DNA of 64,000 bases from Methylopila sp. M107 (GTDB lineage Bacteria; Pseudomonadota; Alphaproteobacteria; Rhizobiales; Methylopilaceae). The notes beneath the pieces were generated by a model that ran no database searches, was not told the origin of the DNA, and saw only the letters and a program-made list of their open reading frames with translations. Shown here piece by piece: positions 26,163 to 35,561 of the stretch (its first letter is position 1; the number at the start of each line of letters is the position of its first letter). The translations under genes were made by a program, and so were the position numbers. Location of the stretch: assembly GCF_000384475.1 (NCBI RefSeq), contig NZ_ARWB01000001.1, positions 2,522,176-2,586,175 of the forward strand, in the 5' to 3' direction.

Positions 26163-26632
26163 CAGAGCCGCCCCATCCTGCGCACCGAGAACCGGCGCTC
26201 AGCCGGAGCGTCGATCAGCACCTCGTTGGGCGAAGCGCTGGCGCCGCCTGCGGGGCTCGTCGGATCCGTGCCGCCGCCGCTATCGAAAGACAGAGCGCCC
26301 TTGCCCGACGCAATCGCCTCGAGGCGCTTGAGCGCGGCCTCGTAGCGCTCGCGGATGCGCTCGTTCGAGCGGGAGAACGAGAGCGCGATCCGATAGAGCG
26401 CGATGTCGATCGCGTAGACCTTGAGCATCTCCCGGCTGTCGGCGTCGATCCGCTCGAGTTCGAGCGTCGAATAGCGCGCCTTGAGAACGCCACGGATCTG
26501 GGCGGTCGCGTCGGCGAGCGCACGCTCGATCCGCGCATCGGAGCGCAGGCCGGTGGTCTCGTCCGCCGCGAGCATGATGAGCTCGCTCGGATGTCGGTCC
26601 TCGATGTCCGCAAGGGTGGCGTAGGTCGGCAC
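26162..26632 (-). CDS. DUF1320 head-tail connector protein (Mu gp36-like)
   Basis: A 156-aa protein from a GTG start at 26632 (VPTYATLADIEDRHPSELIMLA), with ARIERALADATAQIRGVLKARY as in the DUF1320 family. The upstream frame extension is Arg/Pro-rich noncoding sequence. In Mu this protein lies at the head-tail interface. Confidence 0.82.
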   Translation of the reverse strand: MPTYATLADIEDRHPSELIMLAADETTGLRSDARIERALADATAQIRGVLKARYSTLELERIDADSREMLKVYAIDIALYRIALSFSRSNERIRERYEAALKRLEAIASGKGALSFDSGGGTDPTSPAGGASASPNEVLIDAPAERRFSVRRMGRL

Positions 26633-26639
26633 GGGCGGC

Positions 26640-26873
26640 TCTCTCGTTCGGCTCGACGGCCTTCTCCGCGGGGCGATCCGCCGCCCCGCGGAGTCTGGCC
26701 CCGAGGCGGAGCCGTCGCCTCGGGATCGCCCCTCCCAGGCGGCGGACCGCCTCGGGGCCTCGGGATCTGTGTGGGAGGCGGGCTGAACCCCTACGACTGG
26801 CCCCAAGGAGCCGCGTCCGCCAAACGTGCTGGGGCCCTCGCGAGGCGTACCAGACCTCCCTCTCGGGTAATTC
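26640..26873. other. Gene-free GC-rich stretch with several hairpins
   Basis: I see no gene here. Perfect stems include CCGCGGGGCG at 26668-26698 and CCCGAGGCG near 26700-26728. A half-copy of the late palindrome (GGGCTGAACCCC) is at 26777-26788. It separates the capsid-side genes from gp36. It could hold a terminator and a promoter for the tail genes. Confidence 0.5.
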
Positions 26874-27335
26874 TCAGATGTCGACCCAGAAGCCCTCGGC
26901 CGCCCGGGCGTCCTTCAACTGCTCGAACTGCGGCCGGTTGACCGGCACCGGCGCGCCGATCTCGTAGAGGACGCCGTCATGCAGGACCCGCCCGAGCGCC
27001 GGCACGTCGGCGGTCGAGAGGCTCTGGTCGAGCGCGCGCGCCGTCACCGTGTCGCCACTGGCGAGCACGCGCGCCCGGGCCGGAAACGCCGGAGCGTCGT
27101 CGTCGCCGAGCGCGCGCGGAACAGGCTGCACGCGCACCACGGGCTGTTCGCGAATGCCGGGCCTCGCCGGATCCTGATGAGGGTCCGCCATCATCTCCGC
27201 GGAGACCGGCTCCAGCGTCATGTCCGGAACCGCCGGAGCGATCACCGCAGGTCCGGCGTCGGCCTCGCCGGCCGCGACCTGCGCGGCGCCGTCCTGGCCG
27301 GGCGCGCCCGAGGCGCGTGCTGTGCGAGACGTCAT
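26874..27335 (-). CDS. Hypothetical phage head protein (Mu gp35 position)
   Basis: A 153-aa protein with a disordered acidic N-terminal half (PAVIAPAVPDMTLEPVSAEMM) and a C-terminal segment GAPVPVNRPQFEQLKDARAAEGFWVDI that looks like the small C-terminal domain of gp35-type proteins. The start is the ATG at 27335. It lies between the capsid and gp36 genes, as gp35 does in Mu. Confidence 0.55.
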   Translation of the reverse strand: MTSRTARASGAPGQDGAAQVAAGEADAGPAVIAPAVPDMTLEPVSAEMMADPHQDPARPGIREQPVVRVQPVPRALGDDDAPAFPARARVLASGDTVTARALDQSLSTADVPALGRVLHDGVLYEIGAPVPVNRPQFEQLKDARAAEGFWVDI

Positions 27336-27382
27336 GTCCTTCAAATCCTCGCTGGGGGTGAGAGCCGATCCGCCGGCCGCCG

Positions 27383-28345
27383 CTACTGGACGGCGTTGGC
27401 GAGCAGGAAGCCGACGTCGGCTGCGACGACGAGCTCCTTCTCCCGCTGGCCGGCGCGAACGATCACGCCGCCTTCGAGGCCGACATTGCGGTCCTCGAAA
27501 CGACCCGCGATCGCCGAGCCGTAGCGGGCGGTGAAGCCGAACGTGATGCCGTTGCGGGGCGAAGCCTGCGGATTGACGTGCAGCAGGGCCAGATGCTTGC
27601 CCCAGACGCGCGAGAGGCTCGCCGGCTGGCCCTTCGGCGCCGTGTCGAGAAAGGCCTCGCCGACCAGCACTTCCTTCAGATCGAACAGAGCGGCGAACTG
27701 CTCCTTCGTGATCATGCCGCGGTTCGTCAGGTTGCCCTTGACCGCGTTCACGAGGTGGGGATGCGAGGACATGTACTGCCAGACCGACGGGCCCATGGCC
27801 GCCGTGTTCGGCCGATAGATCAGCGTGCCGGCGATCGCCGACTTCATCACGCCGATGGGGTCGGAGTTCGCGTAGTCCGAAAACTGCGAGGTTCCCGACA
27901 ACGTCAGACGGCGCGAGGCCGCATAGGTGTTCGGATTGTGCACCAGCGCGGCGACGCGCTGCTCGCGCTTGATGAGGTTGTAGTCGGCGATCCCCATCAC
28001 GGCCTGCTGTTCGGGGTCGACGTTGGTCTGGCCGAGCTCCCGCATCCGCGCCGCTTCGTTGATGTCGGAATTCGGGATCGCCGCCTCGAGGCCATAGTCC
28101 TCGACGGCTGAGGTCTCCTCGGTCGCGGAGAAGTCGACGCGGGGAACCTGCCCCGTGCGGCCGACGCGGTTGTCCGGCGCCGCGAACCCCTCCTTCAGCG
28201 GATACCTGTTCCACTTGAATTTCTCGCTGAACACCGGCGTCGGCGGCAGCACCCTGTCGGCGATGAACGACAAGGCCGGGTTGCGGTAGCCGATGGCGAT
28301 CGCGGTCAGCGTCGCGTCGGTGACGAAGGGGCGGACAGGCGCCAT
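27383..28345 (-). CDS. Phage major capsid protein
   Basis: A 320-aa protein. Features typical of HK97-fold capsids are the N-arm (YRNPALSFIADRVLPPTPVFSEKFKWNRYPLKEGF), the strand-rich centre, and the C-terminal ARYGSAIAGRFEDRNVGLEGGVIVRAGQREKELVVAADVGFLLANAVQ. It follows the protease and DUF2190 genes. It is not close to Mu gpT; it resembles capsids in other alphaproteobacterial siphophages or myophages. Confidence 0.8.
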   Translation of the reverse strand: MAPVRPFVTDATLTAIAIGYRNPALSFIADRVLPPTPVFSEKFKWNRYPLKEGFAAPDNRVGRTGQVPRVDFSATEETSAVEDYGLEAAIPNSDINEAARMRELGQTNVDPEQQAVMGIADYNLIKREQRVAALVHNPNTYAASRRLTLSGTSQFSDYANSDPIGVMKSAIAGTLIYRPNTAAMGPSVWQYMSSHPHLVNAVKGNLTNRGMITKEQFAALFDLKEVLVGEAFLDTAPKGQPASLSRVWGKHLALLHVNPQASPRNGITFGFTARYGSAIAGRFEDRNVGLEGGVIVRAGQREKELVVAADVGFLLANAVQ

Positions 28346-28388
28346 GGAGTTGGATCCTTGAGGGCTCGAAAGGGCGGCGACCGGCGCG

Positions 28389-28769
28389 TCAGGCCGGCAG
28401 GACGATCAGGCTCGGCGCGACACGCAGCCAGACGATGTCGCCGGCGACGCCGTCCGCCTGGACCTGGCCGACGACCTTGATGGACTGACCCGCGACGCCC
28501 GACGCCACGACAGCCCGGCCGGTCGCGTCGGCCGTGACATGATCGAAGGCCGCGACCGTTCCGCCGAGTTCGACCTCGGCCCAGCCGGCCTGGATCACGT
28601 CGACCAAGCCGCCAGCCTCCGCGCCCATGCGCTCGGAGACGCCGACGAGCTTGTCGGTCGAGGCCGCGGCCTGACGCACCTTCGTGCCGGCGCCCGAACC
28701 CGCTACGATGTGGCGGCCGGCGATCGCCGCCGCCGCCTCGAAGGACGGCGTTCCTCCATAAAGACCCAT
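28389..28769 (-). CDS. DUF2190 capsid decoration protein
   Basis: A 126-aa beta-rich, Gly/Ala/Val-rich protein (KLVGVSERMGAEAGGLVDVIQAGWAEVELGG) of the DUF2190 type, a capsid-cementing protein. It overlaps the protease stop by 1 bp. Confidence 0.75.
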   Translation of the reverse strand: MGLYGGTPSFEAAAAIAGRHIVAGSGAGTKVRQAAASTDKLVGVSERMGAEAGGLVDVIQAGWAEVELGGTVAAFDHVTADATGRAVVASGVAGQSIKVVGQVQADGVAGDIVWLRVAPSLIVLPA

Positions 28770-29785
28770 CAGCGCGAACCCTCCGCCTTAACCTTCGCGA
28801 CCGCGTCGGCGATCGAGAGCGTGACGCCATAGGCCGCGCTTTCAGCGACCAGGGCCTGAGCCTTCGCGGCCAGCGAAACCGGATTGAACTCCTGCTCGCC
28901 AAGCCCGCCGGCGGGCGCGGCGCGGCCGTCCAGCCCGGAGGCCGCCAGCTGCGCCGGCCGCGCGTCGATGAGCTTGCGGACCTGGGCGAGGCCGTCGTCG
29001 CTCGCGCAGAGAGTGACGAAGCTGTCCTTCTCGGCGGGGAGGATCTTCTTCGCCTTGAGCGCGCCGTCGATCAGCTCGGCGACTTCCTTGTCGCGGGCGG
29101 CCTTGCGGACGCTTTCGAGCTCCGTTTTCGCCGCGGAAAGCGACGCAAGCGTCGTCTCGTGCACGGCCTTGTCGACCCTGCCGTCCTTCAGGCTGGTGAG
29201 GGCCGAAAGACACGCCTGCTCGTTGGCGTCGGGATTGAGCCCGAGCGCCTGGGCGATCGCCTTCATGGATGCAGTCTCCGGTTTGTCGAAACGGGTCGGC
29301 GCGCCCGCCGAAGCGAGGGCCGCGCCAGGGAGCGCCGGCGCGGGAACGAGCGAGACCGAATGGACCCACGTCGCCGCCCCCTGGTCGTCGGTGTGGAATG
29401 TCGGCGAGACGTAGCGGTGCGTCCGGGCCTTCAGCGCCGCGCGGCCGCCTTCGAGCCAGTCGACCTGACCGTAAAGGCCATCGGCGCGCGCCTCGAGCCG
29501 CTTGATCCAGCCCTGCGCCACGGCGCCCGGCCGGTCCTGCACGATGCCGTGGTCGAGATCGAGGGGGATGTCGACGCCCTCGGACGCAAAGCGTGCGGCG
29601 AGCGCTTCCGGATCGAAGGAAAACTTGCGGCCGTCCCGACAGCTGAAGGCGCCGCGCGGCCCGAGCTTGATCCAGTCGGGCGGCGTCGCGACCGACGATC
29701 CGGCGGCTGACGCGACGGCGACGTCGATCGTCAGCACGCCGCTTGCGACATTCGTCAGATCGGGACTTGCGGCGGGGCGGCTCAT
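28769..29785 (-). CDS. Phage prohead protease/scaffold (Mu gpI-like)
   Basis: A 338-aa protein. The N-terminal half resembles the Mu I protease family (IKLGPRGAFSCRDGRKFSFDPEALAARFA; IPLDLDHGIVQ; VSPTFHTDDQGAATWVHSVSLVPAPALPGA). The C-terminal part is helical and charged (ALTSLKDGRVDKAVHETTLASLSAAKTELESVRKAA), consistent with a scaffold domain, as in the overlapping I/Z genes of Mu. It starts 36 bp after the copy-2 palindrome. Confidence 0.82.
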   Translation of the reverse strand: MSRPAASPDLTNVASGVLTIDVAVASAAGSSVATPPDWIKLGPRGAFSCRDGRKFSFDPEALAARFASEGVDIPLDLDHGIVQDRPGAVAQGWIKRLEARADGLYGQVDWLEGGRAALKARTHRYVSPTFHTDDQGAATWVHSVSLVPAPALPGAALASAGAPTRFDKPETASMKAIAQALGLNPDANEQACLSALTSLKDGRVDKAVHETTLASLSAAKTELESVRKAARDKEVAELIDGALKAKKILPAEKDSFVTLCASDDGLAQVRKLIDARPAQLAASGLDGRAAPAGGLGEQEFNPVSLAAKAQALVAESAAYGVTLSIADAVAKVKAEGSR

Positions 29786-30111
29786 GAGGCGAAGCTTTAG
29801 TCAGCGGCCGCCTGCGTCGGGGGCTGAACGCGTTCAGCCCGCCCATCGAGACATCGTGGGCCTGGACGCGCCTTTCCTACCGCGTCGGGCCGCGATCAGA
29901 AGCCGATTAAGGGCCGCAAGAAGCCGCTCGCAGGGGTGGGCCGCATACACGGGCCATCCAGACCTCAAACGGCCGTCCTGAGCGATTTATGGCGGTCGTG
30001 TCCCATCCGATCGACGGCGAAGGGTTTTGCGCCTATATGTGAGACAGGCGGCCGCGCAAACTCACGGGGTGCCGGAGCCAACCGCGGAGGGGTCACGTCC
30101 TCCCGGCCGCC
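29786..30111. other. 326-bp gap between head genes
   Basis: No gene is seen. It contains the copy-2 palindrome at 29821-29840, and AT-richer patches near 29995-30045. In Mu the promoter for the protease and capsid genes lies at the equivalent point, so a late promoter here is plausible. Confidence 0.45.
29821..29840. promoter_or_regulatory. Palindrome upstream of the protease gene (copy 2 of 3)
   Basis: GGGCTGAACGCGTTCAGCCC is a perfect 20-bp palindrome. It shares its arms with copies at 16642-16660 and 38028-38049. It is 36 bp upstream of the protease start and 272 bp past the previous stop, so a terminator role fits poorly here. Confidence 0.6.
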
Positions 30112-31371
30112 TCAGTCCTCTCGATCATCCCTGTCGCGCAGAATCTTCGCCAGCCGTCGCGGGCTGAACGGGTGCAGCGTCCGCACATAGAGGAAGCCGT
30201 CGCGCGACAGGCCGAGGGCGAGACGCCACAGCTGATCGCCGATCGACCCCACCAGCGAGCGCGCCGACGCGCCGGATCTGTCCGGCGTCGGCTCGCCCTC
30301 GTCCACGATCGTCTGCACATGCGCTGCGGCCTCCAGCCCGAAGCCGTGACGCGCCATCTTCGCCACCAGCGTGTCGTTCGACATCGACACGATCGCGCTC
30401 TTCGCCCCGAGTTCTTCGGCGACCTGGCTCGCAACCGCGACAGGAAGGCGAGCTCGTTCGGGGAGCTTTGCGAGGACGCCGAGATCCGTCGAGGCGATCA
30501 TTGAGGCGATCTGCGCGCGCGCCGTCGGCTCGTCGCTCGCGGCGAGCGTCTCGGCGAGCTTGTCGGTCAGCGTCTCCGCGCGCGCCAGGCCGGGATTCGT
30601 GTGCCAGCCGGGATCGAGGCCTGCGGGGATCTTCGCCGTCGCGCCGGTGCGCCGGTTGCGGAAGGTTTTCGGCGGGCCGTCATCGGGCGCCTTGGATCGG
30701 TAGCTGACGACAGCATCCTGGCCGTCTGGCCCGGGAAGACGCTGTTCCCCCTTTGCGAGCAACGCGTCGCCCTCACGGCGGGTGATCTGGCGCACGGTGC
30801 ATTTGCAGCCCCAGCCGTTCGGCGGAAAATGCGTGCGCCAGAAGGGATCGTCGGCGTGGAGGATGATCCCCGCCCAGCGCAGATGTTCCGGACGCGGATC
30901 GGACGCGGTGGTCCGGACATAGAGCAGGAAGGGCAGCGCCTTCTTGGTGCGCTGGATGCGATCCCATTGCCCGGCCGCGCGGGCGGCGTTCATGTTCGAC
31001 CAGAAGATCGTGCGAAGCCGACGCGGCCTGGAGAAGTCGACCTTGCGGGTGCGGTCGCGCAGCTCTGGGTCCTTGACCTCGCGCGGCCCCCACCAGCCAA
31101 GCCGCCGAATATCCGCCTCGATCTGCTTCTTCCAAGTCTCGAAGCCCTCGCCGCGCTCGAGCGCGCCGTCGATCGACGTCCGGAACGCGTCGAGCAGCTC
31201 GGTCTCCACCGCCTTCGCAACCGTGAAGGCGCGCGCGTGTTCCTCCGCGAACACATCGAGCCATGAGAAGCGCGGCGCCTGCCGCTTCTCCCGGAAATAG
31301 CGGAGCACTTCCGGCGGGGTGGCGAAACCCTTGCGCGGCGCAGGCGCGGCGATCGGCGGCTCGTCCGCCAT
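30112..31371 (-). CDS. Phage head morphogenesis protein (Mu gpF / SPP1 gp7 type)
   Basis: A 419-aa minor head protein. The family core is NMNAARAAGQWDRIQRTKKALPFLLYVRTTASDPRPEHLRWAGI, followed by the diagnostic FPPNGWGCKCTVRQI. It follows the portal gene by 1 bp. The C-terminal ~150 residues are a second domain without an assigned role. Confidence 0.85.
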   Translation of the reverse strand: MADEPPIAAPAPRKGFATPPEVLRYFREKRQAPRFSWLDVFAEEHARAFTVAKAVETELLDAFRTSIDGALERGEGFETWKKQIEADIRRLGWWGPREVKDPELRDRTRKVDFSRPRRLRTIFWSNMNAARAAGQWDRIQRTKKALPFLLYVRTTASDPRPEHLRWAGIILHADDPFWRTHFPPNGWGCKCTVRQITRREGDALLAKGEQRLPGPDGQDAVVSYRSKAPDDGPPKTFRNRRTGATAKIPAGLDPGWHTNPGLARAETLTDKLAETLAASDEPTARAQIASMIASTDLGVLAKLPERARLPVAVASQVAEELGAKSAIVSMSNDTLVAKMARHGFGLEAAAHVQTIVDEGEPTPDRSGASARSLVGSIGDQLWRLALGLSRDGFLYVRTLHPFSPRRLAKILRDRDDRED

Positions 31372-31372
31372 T

Positions 31373-33064
31373 TCAGTCCCTGACGTCGCCGATTCCGCGC
31401 GCGATCGCCGTCCCGCGCGCGAGCGACTCGATCAGCCGGCTCGCGTCCGGACCGCGCGCGGCGAGCATTTCGCGCGCTTCCTCGAGCGAGGTCGCCGTGT
31501 CGAGGATTTCGCGCAACGGGCCGACCAAGCCGGCGTCGATCGCCTCCCACTCGCGATCGATGATCTCCTCGACGAGCTGGTCGACCTCGTCCGGCGCGTC
31601 GATCGCAGCGGTGGGGTCGGCCGCAAGGCGCGCAGGCCGATTGAGACAGCCGCCGCATCGGCAGCCGGTGACATGCCCGCGAAGCCCCGCCGCGAGCGCC
31701 GCAGGCGACGTTGGCGACCCGTTACCGTCCCGCGACCTGTCCTGCCGATCGGGGATCTTCGTCTTGGGGTGGATGGCTTTCGCGCCCGCCGGTCTGTCCG
31801 CTCCATCGTCCGCCGCCTTGGGCGGGCCGAGCAGCTCGTCGTCGGTTGACGGTTCCGAGATCCCGAGCTTTTCGCGGATGCCCTTCTGGCCGACACGCAG
31901 GCCGAGCGGGACGAGCTTGGCGAGCGCATCCGAGAGCGCGACGGTATCCTCGGGCTCCGCGACGTTCAGGGCCACCTGCGGATAGGCGTCCTGCGGCCCG
32001 AAATTCATGATGACGAAGGGCTCGACGACATCGCGGTTCAGCGTCTGGGCGAGCTGCTTGCAGTCGGCGCGCAGGATGTCGAGGCGGACCTCGTTGTGCA
32101 CCTTGGCCTGCGCCATCGAGGCGCCGTCGTCGGACGTCATCGTCTGGCCGACGACGAGTTTCGATACCTGCTTGTCGACATAGTCGATCAGCTCGCCGAA
32201 CACGTCGGCGCCGTGCTGGCCCTCGACCTTGTGGAACTCGATCTCCATGCCGGTCGGGCAGATGGCGGCGGCGTCCTGGGCGATCATGCGGACCGCCGTC
32301 AGCAGCGCGCGCTTGTCAGTGTCGGACGCCGCCGAGTGGTACTTGCCGAGCCGGAACGGCACACCGTAAATCTCGGCGAAGCTTGCCCAGCTCTGCAGCC
32401 CAAACTGCTGAACCAAAAAGGCGAAGCCGGCCGGCCGAGCGAGCCCGCGGCGCAGCGGAATGCCCATCTTGGCGCGCGGCAGATGACGGATGAATTTGAA
32501 GGGCTGCAGCAGCTCGCCGTCGAAGCTCGTATCTACGGCAAGCCGGAGTTCCGAAAGCGAGAGCCGGTCGAACACGAAGAAGCGCGGATCTCGATACTTG
32601 AACTCGACCGGACGCAGAAAGCCGGCCTGATAGTCCCACATCATCTCGACGACGGCGTAGCCCTTCGCGATGCCGTCGGTCAGCTCGGCCGAAGCCTGCT
32701 CGAACCGCGGCGTCTCGACGAGCCCGGTCACGGCGTCGAGGATCTTCGGAGCGACGCCGTCCGGCGCGTCGATCGAGACCGACACGCCCTCGATCGCAAG
32801 ACGCCGCGTCTGCAGCTGGGAAGCATAGTGCTGGTAACGCTCCTCCATCTCCTCGGCCAGCGTGAGGTAGGCCCGCGCGTCGCCATTCGCGGCGCGCACA
32901 AGGATCCGCGACAGCCCCTCGGGCGTGATTCCGGCCGCGACGGCATCATCGATCGTGCGGCGAACGCCGGAGAGCGTCGGCAGCGCGACCTCTTCCGACA
33001 GCGCGCGCATGGCGACCTTCGAGGAGATCGGGCGGTTGTACTGGTCGACGAGGCCGCTCACCAC
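31373..33064 (-). CDS. Phage portal protein (DUF935, Mu gp29)
   Basis: A 563-aa portal, the DNA gate of the head. The DUF935 signatures are ADVFGELIDYVDKQVSKLVVGQTMTSDD and the FEQASAELTDGIAKGYAVVEMMWDY segment. A Cys-rich patch (GHVTGCRCGGCLNRP) lies in the C-terminal third. It starts at GTG 33064 (or 33061) and overlaps the terminase gene end. Confidence 0.88.
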   Translation of the reverse strand: MVSGLVDQYNRPISSKVAMRALSEEVALPTLSGVRRTIDDAVAAGITPEGLSRILVRAANGDARAYLTLAEEMEERYQHYASQLQTRRLAIEGVSVSIDAPDGVAPKILDAVTGLVETPRFEQASAELTDGIAKGYAVVEMMWDYQAGFLRPVEFKYRDPRFFVFDRLSLSELRLAVDTSFDGELLQPFKFIRHLPRAKMGIPLRRGLARPAGFAFLVQQFGLQSWASFAEIYGVPFRLGKYHSAASDTDKRALLTAVRMIAQDAAAICPTGMEIEFHKVEGQHGADVFGELIDYVDKQVSKLVVGQTMTSDDGASMAQAKVHNEVRLDILRADCKQLAQTLNRDVVEPFVIMNFGPQDAYPQVALNVAEPEDTVALSDALAKLVPLGLRVGQKGIREKLGISEPSTDDELLGPPKAADDGADRPAGAKAIHPKTKIPDRQDRSRDGNGSPTSPAALAAGLRGHVTGCRCGGCLNRPARLAADPTAAIDAPDEVDQLVEEIIDREWEAIDAGLVGPLREILDTATSLEEAREMLAARGPDASRLIESLARGTAIARGIGDVRD

Positions 33065-34713
33065 ATCCTCCGCGATCCGTAGTCTACGAAGCTGCCGCCG
33101 GCGACGTTCGCGCCGAGCAGCGGCGAATAGCCAGGGTCCGCCTCACGCGCCGGCGTGTAGCCGTATTCCGGGAGATCCTGCGTCGAGACCCAATAGGAAA
33201 GCGCGCCCGCGATCGCCGTGTCGCCGTGCCGGTCGAAGCCGTCGAGGCCCTTGAAGCGGTGATCGTCCGGGACCTTGATGACGCCGCCGACATATTGCAG
33301 CGCCTGATGGTCTTTCAGGACGTCCTCGTCGGGCTCGAGGCGGATCGTCTCGTCCGCGAAGGCCTCGACATAACCGGGCATGTTCTCGCGGTACCAGAGG
33401 TTTCCCGAGAAGCTGACGGCGACGATCGAGGCTCCGAACTTCTGGGACGCCACCTCGGCCAGATAAGCGCCGTTGCCGGTGGCGTCGAGCGCGCCGCCCG
33501 ACATTCGAGGCAGCCTCTCCACGAGCCAGAACAGGATGTCGCGCTGCGTCTCGTAGGGAACGTTTCGCAGCTCGAGCGTCAGCCGTCGCCGGCGCACGAG
33601 ATCCGCGCCGATCTCGTCGACCACATAGGCCGAGCCGTCGCCCTTGCGGGCGAAGTCGCAGCCGAAGACGTGGGGCCTGCGCCAGTCCAGCCTGTCGATG
33701 ACGGGCTTCAACTGCGCCTCGCAAAACGCCATCGTGGCGGCTTCGCGCAGATGCTGGGGCAGGTTCTTGAAGGCGTCGTCACGCGCCCAGCGCACGATCG
33801 AGCCGGTCCCGGGCTTCATCACCGCCTCGATCTGTACCCGGGTCAGCGCCGCGCCTTCAGCCTCGGCCGGGATGGCGTCGAGCTCCTGACGCATGGCGGC
33901 GGTGCGCGGCCCGTAGGCCCCGCGGATCTTCGCTTCCCACGCGGCCTCGGCCTCTGGCGACCAGGTGCGACCACGGATCGCGCAGACGCGGCGGAACAGG
34001 CCGTTGTCGACCGCCTTGGCGAACGGGATGAAGTGGACGCTGAACGGGTTCTTCTTGGCGTTCGCCTCGCGGATCAGCTCGTTGAACGGGTTCAGCACGC
34101 CATTGTGCGTCGAGATCACGCGTATCTTGCCGCCCCAGATCAGCAGCGCGTTGACCGCGTCGATAACCGCACGCACGTCCTTGTGGTAGGCCGCCTCGTC
34201 GATGCAGACGACGCCCTGCAGGCCGCGGATGTTCTCCGGGCGCGAAGACAGCGCCTCGACGCGGAAGCCTGACGCGAAGCGCGCTCGGAAGGCTGCGATG
34301 TTCTTGGTCGAACCGTCCTCTTGGACGTCCTCGAACAGGAACTCCTCGATCTCGACGAGCTCCTTCGAGATCACCTTGGCGAAATGCGCCACATAGCCGA
34401 TGAACTCGCGGCCCTTGTCCTTGGTGTCTCCGATATAGAAACAGTTCTGGCCGCCGGCCGAACGCCTGGCGGCCGCGATCAGCGTGTGGTCGAGAGCCTC
34501 CGCAAAAGTCACGCCGGTGCGACGTCCCTTCTCGGCGAGCTTCAAGTCGCTGTCGTCCTCAAGCCATTTGGCCTGATGGCGCATGAGGACGCCGTGGCCG
34601 AATGGATCGAGATCGTCGGGGATCTCGGCGCCGCGCGGCAACTCATCCGGCAGCCGGGCCGGATCGCGGTCGAGCACCGCGGGACCCGCCGCTCGCTCGG
34701 GATCAGGCGCCAT
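33058..34713 (-). CDS. Terminase large subunit (Mu gp28)
   Basis: A 551-aa packaging motor. The Walker A region is degenerate (AEKGRRTGVTFAEA, residues 60-73), as usual in this family. The Walker B is VVCIDEAAYH (Asp-Glu near 172-173). Nuclease-domain residues appear in HVFGCDFARKGDGSAYVV and GGALDATGNGAYLAE. It starts at the ATG at 34713, with an 11-bp overlap with DUF3486. Confidence 0.88.
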   Translation of the reverse strand: MAPDPERAAGPAVLDRDPARLPDELPRGAEIPDDLDPFGHGVLMRHQAKWLEDDSDLKLAEKGRRTGVTFAEALDHTLIAAARRSAGGQNCFYIGDTKDKGREFIGYVAHFAKVISKELVEIEEFLFEDVQEDGSTKNIAAFRARFASGFRVEALSSRPENIRGLQGVVCIDEAAYHKDVRAVIDAVNALLIWGGKIRVISTHNGVLNPFNELIREANAKKNPFSVHFIPFAKAVDNGLFRRVCAIRGRTWSPEAEAAWEAKIRGAYGPRTAAMRQELDAIPAEAEGAALTRVQIEAVMKPGTGSIVRWARDDAFKNLPQHLREAATMAFCEAQLKPVIDRLDWRRPHVFGCDFARKGDGSAYVVDEIGADLVRRRRLTLELRNVPYETQRDILFWLVERLPRMSGGALDATGNGAYLAEVASQKFGASIVAVSFSGNLWYRENMPGYVEAFADETIRLEPDEDVLKDHQALQYVGGVIKVPDDHRFKGLDGFDRHGDTAIAGALSYWVSTQDLPEYGYTPAREADPGYSPLLGANVAGGSFVDYGSRRMW

Positions 34714-35299
34714 CGGACGGGCCTGCCGACGGCGTGGCGCGTACGCCGAGGAACTCGCGGCGCAGCTGCGCAATGACGTCGGCCGACAGCCCGCCTTCCC
34801 TGGCGACCTTGTCGACCGCAGAGGCGGTCTTCGCCGCGGCCTTGGCGTCGGCGGCGTCCTCCAGCTTGCGACGTCGGTCGGCCGAAACCTTGGTTCCGGT
34901 GGCGATCGACTTGAAGGCGTTCGCAATCTCTCGGAGTTCCGTCGGGGTTCTGTCCGCGCCATCGGCCGTCAATTCCCCGATCAGCATCATGATCACGTGG
35001 CCGATCTTCACCGTCTGCTCATCGACGTCGCTGGCGGTGAGGTCCGAGACGCCGGCCAGCACCTCGCGGGCGGTCTCCATGCGCTGGCGGAGCGCCCTCA
35101 GCCGCACCGCCTTGCGGCTGAAAGCCGAGCTCGAGATCGGCGGAACGCCCTTCACTTCCAGCCGGTCATTGAGCTCGAACAGGATGTCGTTGTTGGAGCG
35201 GCGCCGCTGATTGAGTTCGCGCACCGCCCAGACGATGTCGTCCTGCGCGTGGTCCGGAACGAGGTCGAGCGAAGACAGGCGATCGCGGCGGCCGTCCAT
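34703..35299 (-). CDS. DUF3486 protein, likely terminase small subunit (Mu gp27)
   Basis: A 198-aa helical protein. The N-terminal helix-turn-helix-like part (LSSLDLVPDHAQDDIVWAVRELNQRRRSNNDILFELNDRLE) is typical of DUF3486. Immediate linkage to the large terminase supports a DNA-recognition role in packaging. Confidence 0.82.
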   Translation of the reverse strand: MDGRRDRLSSLDLVPDHAQDDIVWAVRELNQRRRSNNDILFELNDRLEVKGVPPISSSAFSRKAVRLRALRQRMETAREVLAGVSDLTASDVDEQTVKIGHVIMMLIGELTADGADRTPTELREIANAFKSIATGTKVSADRRRKLEDAADAKAAAKTASAVDKVAREGGLSADVIAQLRREFLGVRATPSAGPSDGA

Positions 35300-35303
35300 G
35301 GCG

Positions 35304-35561
35304 TCAGTCCGTCTGCATGCCGAGCGCGGAGAGGTAGAGGTCGAGGATCGCCTCCTGCTCGGCGCGCTCCGAGACGTCCTGCTTGCGCACGGCGATGACC
35401 TTGCGGAGCACCTTGACGTCGAAACCGTTGCCCTTGGCTTCGGCGTAGACCTCGGCGATATCGTCCGACACGCCCTTCTTTTCCTCCTCGAGCCGCTCGA
35501 TGCGTTCGACGAAAGCGGTCAGCTGGTCCCGGGCGACCTCGTCCGGATCGGCCGCGCTCAC
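35304..35561 (-). CDS. GapR-like DUF2312 DNA-binding protein
   Basis: An 85-aa protein: [52 protein letters not shown] is the DUF2312 signature. Chromosomal GapR in Caulobacter binds overtwisted AT-rich DNA during replication. Here it is inserted between the gp26-like and gp27-like genes, and begins with a GTG overlapping the previous stop. A role in DNA packaging or replication is inference. Confidence 0.88.
   Translation of the reverse strand: MSAADPDEVARDQLTAFVERIERLEEEKKGVSDDIAEVYAEAKGNGFDVKVLRKVIAVRKQDVSERAEQEAILDLYLSALGMQTD

Noticed and set aside
30164-30184. Fourth copy of the late palindrome (GGGCTGAACGGGTGCAGC)
   Set aside because: Three mismatches in the right arm and located inside the head morphogenesis coding region.
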